Assembly (NCBI RefSeq): GCF_028288185.1
Contig: NZ_JAQBOF010000038.1
Location: 17,434 to 81,433 of the forward strand
Origin: Mucilaginibacter sp.
GTDB lineage: Bacteria; Bacteroidota; Bacteroidia; Sphingobacteriales; Sphingobacteriaceae
Direction: 5' to 3'
DNA: 64,000 nt
Shown here piece after piece: positions 8,973-18,116 of the stretch (positions within the stretch are counted from its first letter, which is position 1; each line of letters starts with the position of its first letter). A model generated the notes under the pieces. The model saw only the letters and a list, made by a program, of their open reading frames with translations, was not told where the DNA came from and made no database searches. Made by a program: the position numbers and the translations under genes.

Positions 8973-8991
8973 ATCCGTCCTGTACTGTCTT
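8973..8991 (+). promoter_or_regulatory. Candidate operator, copy 1 of a 19-bp motif
   Basis: ATCCGTCCTGTACTGTCTT lies in the divergent gap between the DUF3863-like gene and the GH5-like gene. It matches the reverse complement of 10363-10381 at 17 of 19 positions. The core CTGTACTGT contains two CTGT units five bases apart. Function as a regulator site is inferred from the duplication ahead of two co-functional genes. Confidence 0.45.
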
Positions 8992-9104
8992 AATAGTAAA
9001 ACTATCCGTTTTTTGAATAAAAGTGCGTAATATTAACAAATTTTAGATCGCTGGCCTTAACGGCGATCAAACCAAATAAACCATCGAATAACAATACAAA
9101 CTAA

Positions 9105-10181
9105 ATGAAAAATATAACTCAATTGGTATTAGGCACCCTGCTTATGTTGGGTATGGGTACAGCAAACGCACAAACTAAAGCCGTAAAAGGTAAAGTATGG
9201 TCGGTAGAAAAAGCTAATCAATGGTCAAAACAACACCCTTGGATAGCAGGTGCGAATTTCACCCCAAGCACCGCCATTAACCAGCTTGAAATGTGGCAGG
9301 CCGATACTTTTGATCCTAAAACTATTGATAGAGAACTGGGCTATGCCGAAGGCATTGGCTTTAACGCCATGCGGGTTTTCCTACACAGCGTTGCTTATAC
9401 CGAGGACCCGAAAGGTTTTAAATCGCGCGTAAACCAATATTTAGCCCTTGCTGATAAGCACCATATCCAAACCATATTTGTGTTTTTTGATGATTGCTGG
9501 AACCCCGCGCCAAAAGCCGGTATACAGCCCGAGCCAAAACCGGGTATTCATAACTCGGGCTGGGTGCAGGACCCTGGTGTACCGGCTTTAAAAGATCCAA
9601 AAGAAATGGCCCTGCTGCAACATTATGTAAAAGATGTGCTGACCACTTTCGCGCATGATAAACGCATTTTATTATGGGACCTATTTAATGAGCCAGGCAA
9701 CAGCGGTAAAAAAGAAGCATCAATGCCATTGCTAGCCAGCGTATTTAGCTGGGGACGCGATGTAAATCCTGATCAGCCATTATCTGCCGGTTTATGGGAT
9801 TGGACATTTGAAAAATTAAACGCTTTCCAAGCGTTAAACTCTGATATTATCACCTACCATAATTATGATGAAGAGCCTGCACACCTTAATGTAGTGCGCC
9901 TGCTTAAAACACATGGCAAACCGTTGATCTGTACCGAGTACATGGCACGCCCGCGTAAAAGTACCTTCGGTACGGTTATGCCGATGTTAAAACGCGAAAA
10001 CGTAGGCGCTATTAACTGGGGCTTTGTATCCGGCAAAACCAATACTATTTACGCGTGGGATACCCCTATCCCAAGTGGTGCCGAGCCTGCTTTATGGTTC
10101 CATGATATTTTCCGTAAGGATGGAACGGTTTACAAAGCTGAGGAGACGGATTTGATCAAGAAGTTGACGTCGGAACGGTAA
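9105..10181 (+). CDS. Secreted GH5-like glycoside hydrolase (cellulase / mannanase superfamily)
   Basis: Encodes 358 residues. A signal peptide (MKNITQLVLGTLLMLGMGTANAQ) targets it to the periplasm or outside. The rest is a single TIM-barrel catalytic domain. Typical clan GH-A residues are visible: the acid/base E196 in LLWDLFNEPG at the end of strand 4, and the nucleophile E278 in LICTEYMARP on strand 7. Aromatic sites WAW-type positions occur near INWGFVSG and TIYAWDTP. Such proteins are often labelled 1,4-beta-xylanase, but the substrate is not determined. It begins a rightward run of glycan genes, separated from GH106 by a gap with a REP-like element. No carbohydrate-binding module is present. 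Confidence 0.85.
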   Translation: MKNITQLVLGTLLMLGMGTANAQTKAVKGKVWSVEKANQWSKQHPWIAGANFTPSTAINQLEMWQADTFDPKTIDRELGYAEGIGFNAMRVFLHSVAYTEDPKGFKSRVNQYLALADKHHIQTIFVFFDDCWNPAPKAGIQPEPKPGIHNSGWVQDPGVPALKDPKEMALLQHYVKDVLTTFAHDKRILLWDLFNEPGNSGKKEASMPLLASVFSWGRDVNPDQPLSAGLWDWTFEKLNAFQALNSDIITYHNYDEEPAHLNVVRLLKTHGKPLICTEYMARPRKSTFGTVMPMLKRENVGAINWGFVSGKTNTIYAWDTPIPSGAEPALWFHDIFRKDGTVYKAEETDLIKKLTSER

Positions 10182-10209
10182 GAATCTGATGTCGGAGCGT
10201 GTTTATTAG

Positions 10210-10349
10210 TTTGGCTAAAGCCTTTTATTCCTTTGTTATCCATCCATCCCTTAAAAGGGACGGTAATAAATTTATTAATCGTGTTATATTTCATTGCCGT
10301 TGGCTTCAGCCAACGGAATAGCAAACAATAAGGAAAGGCTTTAGCCTAA
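10210..10349. repeat. REP-like nested inverted repeat between the GH5-like and GH106 genes
   Basis: Outer arms TTTGGCTAAAGCCTTT (10210-10225) and AAAGGCTTTAGCCTAA (10334-10349) are reverse complements at 15 of 16 positions. At the centre is a perfect hairpin, CCGTTGGCT TC AGCCAACGG (10297-10316). The outer arms are themselves palindromic (GGCTAAAGCC). This nested, GC-rich design in an AT-rich gap fits a bacterial REP element. No RAYT-type transposase is in the window. It fills most of the 293-base gap. Confidence 0.7.
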
Positions 10350-10362
10350 CATTTAGAGGTGG

Positions 10363-10381
10363 AGGACAGTACAGGATGGAT
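10363..10381 (-). promoter_or_regulatory. Candidate operator, copy 2 of a 19-bp motif
   Basis: On the minus strand this reads ATCCATCCTGTACTGTCCT, matching the copy at 8973-8991 at 17 of 19 positions. It lies 93 bases upstream of the GH106 start, a plausible activator distance. Confidence 0.45.
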
Positions 10382-10474
10382 AATCGTTAGCATAAGCTTA
10401 TGTTTGGTAAACTATAATGTACCAAAATTATAGTTAATTATAAACCAATTAATTCTTATTTAATTGATAACCTC

Positions 10475-13400
10475 ATGAGCTTAAACAAGGCCATAATATC
10501 GAAGTACTTTGCTGTCTGTCTGTTATTTTCAGGATTTTTTATTGCTGATGGTAATGCCCAGGTTAAACCTGTCGCTAATGCGGCTATGCCAAATTTTAAA
10601 TCGGTCGAGACTGGTTTTATAACCGTGCCTGATGATATCCAGACGAGTGTTTACTGGTATTGGATATCTGATAACATATCAAAAGAAGGCGTTATAAAAG
10701 ACCTGGAGGCCATGAAGAAAGTTGGCATCAATCGCGCTTTTATAGGCAATATTGGTATTGATGATATGCCTTTTGGTAAGGTTAAGATTTTTTCGGATGA
10801 GTGGTGGGATATTTTGCATACCGCGCTTAAAACAGCTACCCGTTTAAATATTGAGATAGGCCTGTTTAACAGCCCCGGTTGGAGCCAATCGGGCGGACCG
10901 TGGGTTAAACCGAGCCAGGCTATGCGCTATTTAACTTCATCACAAATCAGGGTGAAGGGAGGAACGACCATTAACCAAAAACTGGAACAACCTATTAAAG
11001 AGTTCCAGGATGTAAAGGTTATTGCTTACCCCGTTGCTGCTGATTTTGATGCGGCAATAAGTGATTTTAAACCAACACTATCTTCTACACCGAAGGTCGA
11101 GTCGTTAAATAGTTTGATGGATAATGATGAAGCCACTAATGTAAAAATACCAAGAGGCCAGCCATTTACTTTAAATATAAATGCTGGTCAAACCTTTATA
11201 GCACGTAGTTTATTAATTACCCCAGCCCATGAAGCGATGACCTTCGAGGGCGAGATACAGGCTAAGGTTAACGGCACATTTACCAGCATCAAACATTTTT
11301 CTGTTGATAGAGGTAATCCGGCTTTAAATGTTGGGTTCTTACCATTCGCTCCGGCTGCTATCGCTATCCCGGCTACTTCTTCAACTGATTTTAGGGTGGT
11401 GTTTATCCGTGTATCAGCTAATTGTCGTATTGCCGAGTTAAAGTTATCGGCTACGCCGATTATAGAGAACTATGTAGAAAAAACCGAGGCCAAAATGTGG
11501 CCAACACCTCATCCATTTTGGGAGGCATACCAATGGGCGCCGCAACCGATTATTGACAATAATAAATATGTTATTGATCCGCAGAAAGTAATTGATATTT
11601 CAAAATTCATGGCCGCTGATGGTACCTTGAACTGGACCGTACCTGCCGGCAACTGGATTATTGAACGTACGGGCATGACACCAACCAATGTCAAAAACTC
11701 ACCCGCTACACCCGAAGGAACCGGGTTGGAAGCTGATAAAATGAGCAAAGCCCACATAGCCGAACACTTTAACGCTTTCCTGGGCCAGATCATGAAACGC
11801 ATCCCGGCCGAAGACCGCAAAACCTGGAAAGTAACCGTTGAGGATAGCTACGAAACCGGCGGCCAAAACTGGACCGATGATTTGATAAACGAATTTAAAG
11901 CAACTTATAAATATGATCCGGTGCCTTACCTGCCGGTTATGCAAGGCAAGGTAGTAGGCAGTGCCGACCAATCTGATCGATTTTTATGGGATTTGCGCCG
12001 CTTAATTGCCGATGACGTTTCTTATAAATATGTGGGCGGCCTGCGCGAGATCAGCCATAAATATGGACTGACTACCTGGCTTGAAAATTATGGTCACTGG
12101 GGTTACCCCGGCGAGTTTTTGCAATATGGCGGTCAATCGGACGAGATAGGTGGCGAGTTTTGGAGCGAGGGCGATCTGGGCGATATAGAAAATAAAGCGG
12201 CCTCATCATCGGCGCATATTTATGGTAAAACTAAGGTATCAGCCGAATCATTTACCGCCGCCGGGGATGCATTCTCGCGCTACCCCGCCAACTTTAAAAA
12301 ACGCGGCGACCGCTTTTTTACCGAGGGCATTAACAATACATTACTGCACGTTTACATCCAGCAGGCTAATGATAAAGGGCCGGGTTTTAACACTTGGTTT
12401 GGTGTAGAATTTAACCGGTTAAATACCTGGTTCTTTGATATGGATGTATTTTTAAAATACTCTAAACGCTGCAATATGATGCTGCAACAAGGGCGTTATG
12501 TAGCCGATGTTGCTTATTTTATTGGCGAGGACGCGCCAAAAATGACAGGCGTTATTGACCCGGCATTACCGCAGGGATATTCTTTTGACTACATCAATGG
12601 CGAAGTAATTAAAACCCGCTTAACCGTAAACAACGGCAAGTTAACTTTACCAAACGGAATAAATTACAGCATACTGGTATTACCCAAATTGCAAACCATC
12701 CGCCCGGAACTGCTGGCGAAACTGAAAGAATTAGTAGCCCAAGGCGCCGTAATCTTAGGTCCAAAACCTACCCGCTCGCCTAGCTTACAAGGTTTCCCAA
12801 CGGCAGACAAACAAGTGCAAAGCATTGCTGATGAACTTTGGGGAAAGATAGACGGTAGTACGGTTAAAGTAAACCATTATGGCAAAGGCATGGTACTATC
12901 CGGCATGGATATGCAGCAGGCGCTAAACCTGGTTAAAGTTTTGCCTGACGCTAAAGTAACGCAAAGTGATTCTATCCTGTTTATCCATCGCGCTTTAGAT
13001 GGCGGTTCCATCTATTTTGTATCTAATCAAAAAGCTAAAACGGTAAATATATCACCTAAATTCAGGATAACCGGCAAACAGGCCGAACTATGGGATGCTG
13101 TTACGGGTGATGTTCGCACCCTGCCCTCGGTTTATCAAAGCGGCGGTACAACTACAGTACCTTTAAAACTGGTGCCTTATGAAAGTGCCTTTATAGTTTT
13201 TAGAAAAGACGGTGTGCAGAAAGATACTACCCGGTCAAATTATCCAACGGCCAGCGAAACTATCGCTATAAATAAACCGTGGACAGTTCAATTCGACAGT
13301 AAAATGCGCGGGCCTGCTAAACCTGTTGTATTTGAAACCTTAACCGATTGGTCTAAAAGTACAAACGACAGCATAAAATATTACTCGGGTACCGCATTTT

Positions 13401-13738
13401 ACAACAATACCTTTAATATGGGCAGCGTTGTAAAGGGTAAAAACTATATCCTTAACCTGGGTTTGGCAAGGGCAATAGCTAAAGTGAAGATAAACGGTAT
13501 TGATGTGGGCGGCGCGTGGACCCCACCTTACCAATTGGATATCACCAAAGCCCTGAAACCCGGCGAAAATAAAATTGAAGTTAAAGTAGTAAATACCTGG
13601 GTTAACCGCTTAATTGGTGACAGCAAACTACCCGCCGATCAACGACAAGCAGTTGTAAATACAGCGCCAAACTATGGTAAAGGTGTGGTATCATCAGGAT
13701 TGTTGGGGCCGGTAAGTATTTCAGTAGTAAAATATTGA
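10475..13738 (+). CDS. GH106-family alpha-L-rhamnosidase-like glycoside hydrolase
   Basis: Encodes 1087 residues, normal for GH106. A signal peptide of about 29 residues ends in DGNAQ. The conserved opening VYWYWISDNISKEGVIKDL (about residues 60-79), the repeated barrel motifs SPGWSQSGGPWV, VEDSYETGGQNWTDD (E456) and WLENYGHWGYPGEF (E537), and a C-terminal galactose-binding-like beta domain (LNLGLARAIAKVKINGIDVG, then TWVNRLIGD) are all hallmarks of this family. The characterised members cleave alpha-L-rhamnose from pectic and other plant glycans; calcium-dependent inverting chemistry is known for them. Which Glu is catalytic is not asserted. It starts the long rightward operon that runs through the GH130 gene with gaps of at most 37 bases. 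Confidence 0.9.
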   Translation: MSLNKAIISKYFAVCLLFSGFFIADGNAQVKPVANAAMPNFKSVETGFITVPDDIQTSVYWYWISDNISKEGVIKDLEAMKKVGINRAFIGNIGIDDMPFGKVKIFSDEWWDILHTALKTATRLNIEIGLFNSPGWSQSGGPWVKPSQAMRYLTSSQIRVKGGTTINQKLEQPIKEFQDVKVIAYPVAADFDAAISDFKPTLSSTPKVESLNSLMDNDEATNVKIPRGQPFTLNINAGQTFIARSLLITPAHEAMTFEGEIQAKVNGTFTSIKHFSVDRGNPALNVGFLPFAPAAIAIPATSSTDFRVVFIRVSANCRIAELKLSATPIIENYVEKTEAKMWPTPHPFWEAYQWAPQPIIDNNKYVIDPQKVIDISKFMAADGTLNWTVPAGNWIIERTGMTPTNVKNSPATPEGTGLEADKMSKAHIAEHFNAFLGQIMKRIPAEDRKTWKVTVEDSYETGGQNWTDDLINEFKATYKYDPVPYLPVMQGKVVGSADQSDRFLWDLRRLIADDVSYKYVGGLREISHKYGLTTWLENYGHWGYPGEFLQYGGQSDEIGGEFWSEGDLGDIENKAASSSAHIYGKTKVSAESFTAAGDAFSRYPANFKKRGDRFFTEGINNTLLHVYIQQANDKGPGFNTWFGVEFNRLNTWFFDMDVFLKYSKRCNMMLQQGRYVADVAYFIGEDAPKMTGVIDPALPQGYSFDYINGEVIKTRLTVNNGKLTLPNGINYSILVLPKLQTIRPELLAKLKELVAQGAVILGPKPTRSPSLQGFPTADKQVQSIADELWGKIDGSTVKVNHYGKGMVLSGMDMQQALNLVKVLPDAKVTQSDSILFIHRALDGGSIYFVSNQKAKTVNISPKFRITGKQAELWDAVTGDVRTLPSVYQSGGTTTVPLKLVPYESAFIVFRKDGVQKDTTRSNYPTASETIAINKPWTVQFDSKMRGPAKPVVFETLTDWSKSTNDSIKYYSGTAFYNNTFNMGSVVKGKNYILNLGLARAIAKVKINGIDVGGAWTPPYQLDITKALKPGENKIEVKVVNTWVNRLIGDSKLPADQRQAVVNTAPNYGKGVVSSGLLGPVSISVVKY

Positions 13739-13775
13739 TGGATAATGCTTTAATTAGCACTAAACTTAATTAGTC

Positions 13776-14828
13776 ATGAAGTATATTTTTTGTTTAATGC
13801 TGATAGCCATCGGCTACGGAGCATCGACCCGTCCGGTAATCTCTGATGCAAGCGTCATTGGAGAGGGGACACAGCCACAAGTAAGCGTTGACAACGGCGG
13901 AACGGTAAGGGTAGTTTATGGGCAGGCGGACAAGATATTTTGCGCGACATCAGTTAATCATGGGCAATCGTTTTCAAAACCGGTTTTAGTGGCAGATGTT
14001 CCCGAAATGCATTTGGGTATGAGCCGTGGACCGCAGTTAAGTAGCTCGGCTAATTATTCTGTAATTACCGCCATGGATAAAGCCGGAAATATCCATTGGT
14101 TTAAACAAGATCATAAAAGTCCCAATTGGGTGCCTATGGGTGTTGTTAACGATTTAAAAGGCTCGGCTCCCGAAGGTTTAATGGCAATCGGATCAGACAA
14201 AAACGACAACTTTTATGCCGTATGGTTAGATATAAGATTGGGGAAAAGAAATCAGATTTGGTTTTCGTCATTATCAGGCAAATCCAATAAGTGGTCAACA
14301 AATCACCTGGCCTATCAATCGCCCGATCTGCATGTATGCGAATGTTGCAAACCCAGCATCGCTATAAATGGGAGTACAATTGCTATCATGTTCAGGAACT
14401 GGCTAAATGGCTCAAGGGATCTGTATGTGATGAAGTCTATTAATGGCGGGCAAACTTTTGCTGCTGCCGAAAAAATGGGACTGGATACCTGGAAATTAAA
14501 TGGCTGCCCCATGGATGGTGGTGGCATCAGGATAAACTCATCAAACATCATCGAAACCGTTTGGCAGCGTAAGGGAGAGATCTACTTTGCTAAGCCGGGC
14601 GAACCAGAAGTGTATATCGGTAAAGGAAAGACCTGTAGTATATCAGGCAATGCCAAACAAACTATTATCGCTTATCAAAATAACGATACCCTTAAATTGG
14701 TTACTATGCCCGGTAAAAAGGTTACGGCGATAGGTATAGGCAATTTTATAAAATCAGCCGGAGTAACGGATAAAAACAACCTTTTTGTTTGGGAGCAGGA
14801 TGCTCAAATAAAATATCGCTTATTATAA
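13776..14828 (+). CDS. Secreted sialidase-fold (BNR-like) protein with a Cys cluster
   Basis: Encodes 350 residues with an N-terminal signal sequence (MKYIFCLMLIAIGYGAS). Asp-box-like turns are seen as SVNHGQSFSKPV and SINGGQTFAAAE, each followed by a beta blade, so a six-bladed sialidase-type propeller is likely. An unusual HVCECCKPS motif places C188, C190 and C191 together, and NGCPMDGGG adds C244. These could bind a metal or form disulfides. The Arg triad of true sialidases is not evident, so sialidase activity is doubtful. It lies 37 bases after GH106 and 23 bases before a carboxylesterase gene. A role in handling a modified sugar or an oxidised product is possible but unproven. Confidence 0.7.
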   Translation: MKYIFCLMLIAIGYGASTRPVISDASVIGEGTQPQVSVDNGGTVRVVYGQADKIFCATSVNHGQSFSKPVLVADVPEMHLGMSRGPQLSSSANYSVITAMDKAGNIHWFKQDHKSPNWVPMGVVNDLKGSAPEGLMAIGSDKNDNFYAVWLDIRLGKRNQIWFSSLSGKSNKWSTNHLAYQSPDLHVCECCKPSIAINGSTIAIMFRNWLNGSRDLYVMKSINGGQTFAAAEKMGLDTWKLNGCPMDGGGIRINSSNIIETVWQRKGEIYFAKPGEPEVYIGKGKTCSISGNAKQTIIAYQNNDTLKLVTMPGKKVTAIGIGNFIKSAGVTDKNNLFVWEQDAQIKYRLL

Positions 14829-14851
14829 TATACTTAGCCAATTAGGTTTAC

Positions 14852-16408
14852 ATGAAAAAAATATTTTTACTACTGCTGAGTGGTGCCGTATTATCGGTAC
14901 AAGCGCAAACCATTTCAGGCGATATGCCAAAGGTTAAAGTAGCCAATGGCGTATTACAAGGCGCTACCGAGAAAAGCGGTGTGCACTCATTTAAAGGCAT
15001 TCCGTATGCACAGCCACCTATTGGTGATCTGCGCTGGAAAGAACCGCAGGCTCCAAAGAACTGGGCAGGCGTACGGGCTGCCGACAAATTTGGTCCCCAG
15101 GCCATGCAACGTTATATGTACTCTGATATGATTTTCCGCAGCGCGGGAACAAAGGAAGATTGTTTATACTTAAATGTGTGGACTCCAGCAAAAACCGCGA
15201 CTGACAAATTACCCGTAATGGTATATTTTTACGGAGGCGGCTTTAATGCCGGTGACGGCTCAGAGTACCGGTATGATGGCGAAAGCCTGGCAACCAAGGG
15301 GATAGTTACGGTTACACTAAACTATCGTTTAGGCGTGTTTGGCTTTATGGCACATCCCGATCTGACGAAAGAATCAGCCCATCACGCATCAGGCAATTAC
15401 GGTTTTATGGATCAGCATGCTGCACTGGTATGGGTGAAGAAAAATATAGCGGCTTTTGGCGGCGACCCGAATAAAGTTACTATAGGCGGTGAATCGGCGG
15501 GCTCTATGTCGGTCTGCGCACAGATGGCATCGCCGTTGTCAAAAAGATTATTTGCGGGAGCCATTGGCGAAAGCGGTTCGGTTTTGGGCAACCTGTCACC
15601 GTCATCGCTGGCCGATGCCGAACAAAGCGGCGTTAAATTTGCTGCCAAAGTAAATGCGCAATCGTTGGCCGATCTGCGTAAAATACCTGCCGACTCGCTA
15701 TTGAAATTATCACAAAACTCACGTTTCCCAACTACTATTGATGGTTACTTTTTACCTGAAACGCCGCAGGCCATATTTGCTAGCGGCCGCCAAATGGATA
15801 TCCCTTTGTTGGCAGGATGGAACTCGGCAGAGGTTAATTTCCATTCGTTTTTAGGACGGGATGCCGCTACGGTAGAAAATTATAAAGCAAATCTTACAAA
15901 GAATTATGGTGATAAGGCAGATGAAGTATTTAATGCCTACCCGGCAGCTACGGATGCTGATGTAGAGCAGGCAGCTACCGACCTGGCATCTGATCGTTTT
16001 ATATCATTTGCTACCTGGAAGTTTATTGATATGCAAAGCAAAACTCATAGCAAGCCGGTATATAGTTACCTGTTTACTCGTATGCGCCCCGATGCGATTG
16101 GTGCCAAGCCAAGTAAGGAAAAGAGATATGGCGCAAACCATGCATCTGAAATTGAATACGCGTTGGGTAATCTTCCATACAATAAAGTTTATACCTGGAC
16201 GTCAGAAGATTACAAAACATCAGAAATTATGGAGAACTACTTTGCCAACTTTATAAAAACCGGCGACCCTAACGGGCCTGGCCTAGCTAAATGGTATAGT
16301 ATGCAAAGCAACAACCCTAAAGTGATGATATTGGATGAAAATGCACATTCTGAAGCGGAGAAGAACGCCAAGCGCTATGTGTTGTTAGATACTTTTTTTA
16401 ATAAGTAA
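14852..16408 (+). CDS. Type-B carboxylesterase / lipase family protein, secreted
   Basis: Encodes 518 residues with a signal peptide (MKKIFLLLLSGAVLSVQAQ). An alpha/beta hydrolase of the cholinesterase/carboxylesterase B family: the early FKGIPYAQPPIGDLRWKEP motif, oxyanion-hole YFYGGGFNAGDGS, nucleophile S215 in GGESAGSMS, acid E327 in NSAEVNF and H430 in GANHASEIEY make a complete triad with normal spacing. In this setting it could remove acetyl, feruloyl or similar esters from the polysaccharide before the hydrolases act; this is inferred from the neighbours. Same strand and short gaps (23 and 25 bases) place it in the glycan operon. Length is typical. Confidence 0.92.
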   Translation: MKKIFLLLLSGAVLSVQAQTISGDMPKVKVANGVLQGATEKSGVHSFKGIPYAQPPIGDLRWKEPQAPKNWAGVRAADKFGPQAMQRYMYSDMIFRSAGTKEDCLYLNVWTPAKTATDKLPVMVYFYGGGFNAGDGSEYRYDGESLATKGIVTVTLNYRLGVFGFMAHPDLTKESAHHASGNYGFMDQHAALVWVKKNIAAFGGDPNKVTIGGESAGSMSVCAQMASPLSKRLFAGAIGESGSVLGNLSPSSLADAEQSGVKFAAKVNAQSLADLRKIPADSLLKLSQNSRFPTTIDGYFLPETPQAIFASGRQMDIPLLAGWNSAEVNFHSFLGRDAATVENYKANLTKNYGDKADEVFNAYPAATDADVEQAATDLASDRFISFATWKFIDMQSKTHSKPVYSYLFTRMRPDAIGAKPSKEKRYGANHASEIEYALGNLPYNKVYTWTSEDYKTSEIMENYFANFIKTGDPNGPGLAKWYSMQSNNPKVMILDENAHSEAEKNAKRYVLLDTFFNK

Positions 16409-16433
16409 CAGATGCCGCATTTACGATAAGCAA

Positions 16434-18116
16434 ATGACTAAGAAAATATACCTTACTATTTTGTCGCTATGCATTTTGACGCTTACACTTTTTGCACAAA
16501 GCATCAACAGTGTAAAACTGGTTACGTTAAAACCGATGCTTTATGAAAAAACCGAATTTGACATCACACTAACTGCCGATTGGCAAAATCCCTATTTGCA
16601 GGAAGATGTTGCGTTAAATATGGTGCTGCATACCCCGTCAGGTAAAAAATTGGTATTGCCTTGTTATTATGAGTCGGGCGAGAGCGGTGCCGCATCCTTG
16701 TGGAAAGCTCGGTTCGCACCGCAGGAGAAAGGGAAATATACGTATGCTTTTGAGTTTAGTAAAGCTGGTAGTGTGGTTACGCATTCTAAAGATGAATCGT
16801 TTATTTCTTCGCCGTCGGGTAAAAATGGTTTCCTGCATCCCCAAAATAATTGGGAGTTCCAGTTTGATAATGGCAAACCGTTCCGTGGTATTGGTGAGAA
16901 CATTGGCTGGGAATCGCGAAAGAGTGACGACTCTAAATTTTTTAGAGAACTGCAACAGAAACCTAAGTATGATTATGAATATATGCTACCATCGTTAGCA
17001 GCGCATGGCGGTAACTTTTTCCGTACCTGGGTATGCAATTTTAATTTACCGTTGGATTGGCACCGTAACTTTAACAGTAACCGTTATGAACCATCGGACG
17101 CTTATTATAACCCCAGCGCCATTAAAAAGATCGACCGCCTATTTAACCTTTGCGACTCGTTGGGTTTATGTGTAATGCTAACGCTTGGTCCGGGTAATTA
17201 CAGTCCACGCGATGGTGGCTTTTCGCCAACGGCTGCTGATTTTTTTGTGAACCCAAAATCTATGGAGCGCTATAAAAACCGCCTGCGCTATTTTGTGGCC
17301 CGATGGGGATACAGCACCAGCGTGGGAGCGTGGGAGTTTTTTAACGAAGTAGATAATGTACAGTTTGGTAATAAAAACAAAGCTATCAGTGCAGATTCTA
17401 TTGTTAACTGGCATGGCGAAATGAGCACCTATCTTAAATCTATAGATCCATATAATCACCTGGTAACAACAAGCATATCGCACCGCGACCTGAAAGGAAT
17501 GAATGATTTGCCGCACCTGGATTTTAACCAGAAACATATCTACAAAAACACGGCATCTATCCCTCAAAACATTGATCAATACGAAAAGAACTTTAATAAA
17601 CCTTACGTAATTGGCGAGTATAGTTATGAATGGGATTGGTCTAAAAACTTTGATGATTTTGCGCCCGATATGGATAGCGATTATAAACGCGGCTTATGGT
17701 ACGGCTTATTTGCATCGACCCCAATACTGCCTATGAGCTGGTGGTGGGAGTATTTTGATAACCGCAAAACAGACGAGTATCTAAAAAAGATCCGTACAAT
17801 TTCTGATAAAATGTTAGCAGCAGGTAAAGGTAAGTTTGAACCGGTAACTGTAGCCGCAGAAGGTACAACAACTTACGGCGCTAAATGTGGAAGCACTACC
17901 TTTATTTACGCCTATAATTCAACATCGGCCGAAAAAAATATTAGCGTGGCTTTTAACTTTAAAGGCAAGCCGGTTAAGGCCGAGCTGTTTGATTGTGAGA
18001 CCGGCAACGTTAAAAAAATGGTAATGCCGAAAGTGAAATTGGGTAAACTTACACCCAACCTAACATTGCCTGCTAACGGAGATATCGTATTGATGATTAC
18101 TGAAATAAAGAAGTAA
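16434..18116 (+). CDS. DUF5060-domain glycoside hydrolase with GH5-like barrel
   Basis: Encodes 560 residues. After a signal peptide (about 1-22, ending LFAQS) comes a beta-sandwich of the DUF5060 type (about 25-125; VKLVTLKPMLYEKTEFDITL, FAPQEKGKYTYAFEF). A TIM barrel follows (about 130-470) with FRTWVCNFNLPLDW, GAWEFFNEVDN (candidate acid/base E305) and YVIGEYSYEW (candidate nucleophile E395). The C-terminal 90 residues form a small beta domain. It resembles secreted cellulase-like proteins, and the substrate is unknown. Its stop and the GH130 start share one base (TAATG), so the two proteins are probably made in fixed proportion. Confidence 0.82.
   Translation: MTKKIYLTILSLCILTLTLFAQSINSVKLVTLKPMLYEKTEFDITLTADWQNPYLQEDVALNMVLHTPSGKKLVLPCYYESGESGAASLWKARFAPQEKGKYTYAFEFSKAGSVVTHSKDESFISSPSGKNGFLHPQNNWEFQFDNGKPFRGIGENIGWESRKSDDSKFFRELQQKPKYDYEYMLPSLAAHGGNFFRTWVCNFNLPLDWHRNFNSNRYEPSDAYYNPSAIKKIDRLFNLCDSLGLCVMLTLGPGNYSPRDGGFSPTAADFFVNPKSMERYKNRLRYFVARWGYSTSVGAWEFFNEVDNVQFGNKNKAISADSIVNWHGEMSTYLKSIDPYNHLVTTSISHRDLKGMNDLPHLDFNQKHIYKNTASIPQNIDQYEKNFNKPYVIGEYSYEWDWSKNFDDFAPDMDSDYKRGLWYGLFASTPILPMSWWWEYFDNRKTDEYLKKIRTISDKMLAAGKGKFEPVTVAAEGTTTYGAKCGSTTFIYAYNSTSAEKNISVAFNFKGKPVKAELFDCETGNVKKMVMPKVKLGKLTPNLTLPANGDIVLMITEIKK

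Noticed and set aside
10130..10324. A 64-codon minus-strand frame across the GH5-like gene end
   Set aside because: It runs through the REP-like palindrome and the end of another gene and shows no domain or signal.
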